DNA of 64,000 bases from Kordiimonas aestuarii (GTDB taxonomy: Bacteria; Pseudomonadota; Alphaproteobacteria; Sphingomonadales; Kordiimonadaceae), in the NCBI RefSeq assembly GCF_025574465.1, contig NZ_JAOBPP010000021.1:434001-498000 (forward strand), written 5' to 3'. Shown here one piece after another: positions 63,215-64,000 of this stretch. Position 1 is the first letter of the stretch, and the number at the start of each line of letters is the position of its first letter. The notes under the pieces are model-generated. The model saw only the letters and a list, made by a program, of their open reading frames with translations, was not told the origin of the DNA and did not search any database. Position numbers and translations under genes: made by a program.

Positions 63215-63375
63215 GTTGTCGCTGGCAGTATGGCCCTCAGGCATTGCACCCGGACTCACCCCTGCCTTTTCCTGAAAACAGGGACAACCGCCTGAAGAAT
63301 GACCTGTCCGGTCACGTTTATTTTTCCCTATGGCACTATTTTGTGAAATACTGCGTCAACATTTGGGGGAATAGC

Positions 63376-63405
63376 GGTATTTGGTCCCGCGCGGGATCAA
63401 ATACC
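63376..63405. promoter_or_regulatory. 30-bp inverted repeat before the radical-SAM-type gene
   Basis: Arms of 15 bp (GGTATTTGGTCCCGC and GCGGGATCAAATACC) meet with no spacer; only one pair is a G:T. No T tract follows, and the downstream start codon lies 33 bp away. It fits an operator for a dimeric regulator or a leader structure rather than a terminator. The rest of the 63215-63438 gap is AT-rich and shows no gene. Confidence 0.55.
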
Positions 63406-63438
63406 AGACCAATCGACAAAGGGGCTCGTTAATCCGGC

Positions 63439-64000
63439 ATGGCTGTAAATTTTGAGGTCTATCTGATCAAACCTACACGCTACTGCGATGACGGTTATCC
63501 GCTTCAATGGTGGCGGTCGCTTATTCCCTCAAACTCTCTGGCCAGCGTCAATGGCATCGCTGTCGAAGCGGTAACGCGCAACCCGCTGGGCAATGATGTT
63601 GCAATCAACATCCATGTGATCGACGAAATCAACACCGATGTCAGGCCTGACAGGATCATCACGTCATTGAAGACATCGGGCCGCAAGGCCCTGATTTGCC
63701 TCGTTGGCGCGCAAACAAACCAGTTTCCCCGCTCGGTCGACCTTGCGAGACAATTTGTCGGTGCGGGCATTCCGGTGTGCATCGGTGGTTTCCATGTATC
63801 GGGTTGCCTCTCCATGCTCAAGGATCTGCCGCCAGACCTTCAGGAAGCGCAGGCACTCGGCATTTCTTTCTTCGCCGGCGAGGCAGAGGAACACAGGTTC
63901 GATGAAATCCTCGTCGACGCCTATCGCGGTGACTTGAAGCCGATTTACAATCATGTGCGAAATACGCCGGACATGGCCAACGCCCCCATTCCCATCCTGC
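63439..64000 (+). CDS. Cobalamin-binding-like, probable radical SAM protein (5' part, runs off the window)
   Basis: The frame stays open from ATG 63439 to the window end, 187 codons. The segment LICLVGAQTNQFPRSVDLARQFVGAGIPVCIGGFHVSGC (about residues 86-124) is the Rossmann-like start of a B12-binding domain as found before radical SAM domains: an alternating strand, the R-x-x-x-L-A-x-x-x pattern and the G-G-F-H-V-S turn. The cluster motif CxxxCxxC, if present, is beyond the window. Such proteins make methyl or ring modifications. The start is preceded by AATCCGGC, a weak ribosome binding site. The call depends on the missing part. Confidence 0.65.
   Translation, partial: MAVNFEVYLIKPTRYCDDGYPLQWWRSLIPSNSLASVNGIAVEAVTRNPLGNDVAINIHVIDEINTDVRPDRIITSLKTSGRKALICLVGAQTNQFPRSVDLARQFVGAGIPVCIGGFHVSGCLSMLKDLPPDLQEAQALGISFFAGEAEEHRFDEILVDAYRGDLKPIYNHVRNTPDMANAPIPIL

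Overview
The window reads as ordinary chromosome of an alphaproteobacterium. Supporting signs are the carD / fdxA / S4-protein / SUV3-like helicase neighbourhood, the cobS-cobT pair beside bolA, a one-operon System I cytochrome c maturation cluster, an alphaproteobacterial-type sigma-32 and IalB-, YciB- and CcmI-type proteins. Base composition looks to be about 60% GC by eye. An order-level placement (Kordiimonadales-like) is only a guess. No rRNA, CRISPR, prophage, integrase or transposase was found. One tRNA-Arg(CCT) is present.

Layout. 1-8.9 kb: folD, a MarC membrane protein, a secreted M28 peptidase, a periplasmic hypothetical, an AEC transporter, argG with a good promoter, an isolated flagellin and rlmN. 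9.1-15.5 kb: a nitrilase-family hydrolase, three co-directional exported proteins (NTF2-like, metallo-beta-lactamase fold, IalB-like), a SpoU methyltransferase, an MFS transporter, yciB, a Nudix protein and a small hypothetical. 15.6-22.6 kb: the complete minus-strand ccmABCDEFGHI set, broken only by a 162-bp gap between ccmB and ccmC. 22.8-27.3 kb: a cardiolipin synthase, an Mpo1-like protein divergent from an enoyl-CoA hydratase across a perfect 16-bp palindrome, and a GT61 glycosyltransferase. 27.4-33.9 kb: three membrane histidine kinases around the tRNA. 33.9-37.4 kb: a sulfotransferase/class IV aminotransferase pair, a degenerate SNase-fold protein and a second-type sigma-32.

37.5-40.3 kb is the most unusual locus. 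A BlaI-type repressor with two visible operators overlaps a BlaR1-type M56 metallopeptidase whose C-terminal sensor is replaced by nine 33-residue ankyrin repeats. The pair is divergent from rpoH and closed by a bidirectional terminator. 40.3-45.9 kb holds carD, fdxA, the S4 protein and the helicase. Between fdxA and the S4 gene sits a 628-bp unit with one membrane-protein gene, flanked by 32-bp direct repeats that duplicate the 3' end of the S4 gene: an insertion footprint.

46-64 kb: a Tat-exported amidase, rpmB, a second sulfotransferase, a phytase-like exported protein, cobT and cobS, bolA, a PAS hybrid kinase, a glycosyltransferase, a 35-residue membrane peptide too short for usual gene calling, both aconitases (acnB and acnA) divergently arranged, and the 5' part of a cobalamin-binding/radical-SAM type protein preceded by a 30-bp inverted repeat. 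Working units inferred from spacing are ccmA-I, cobS-cobT-phytase-like-sulfotransferase, aminotransferase-sulfotransferase, BlaI-BlaR1/ankyrin and helicase-S4(-fdxA). Starts were moved inward from the longest reading frame wherever a ribosome binding site, signal peptide or family start supported it.
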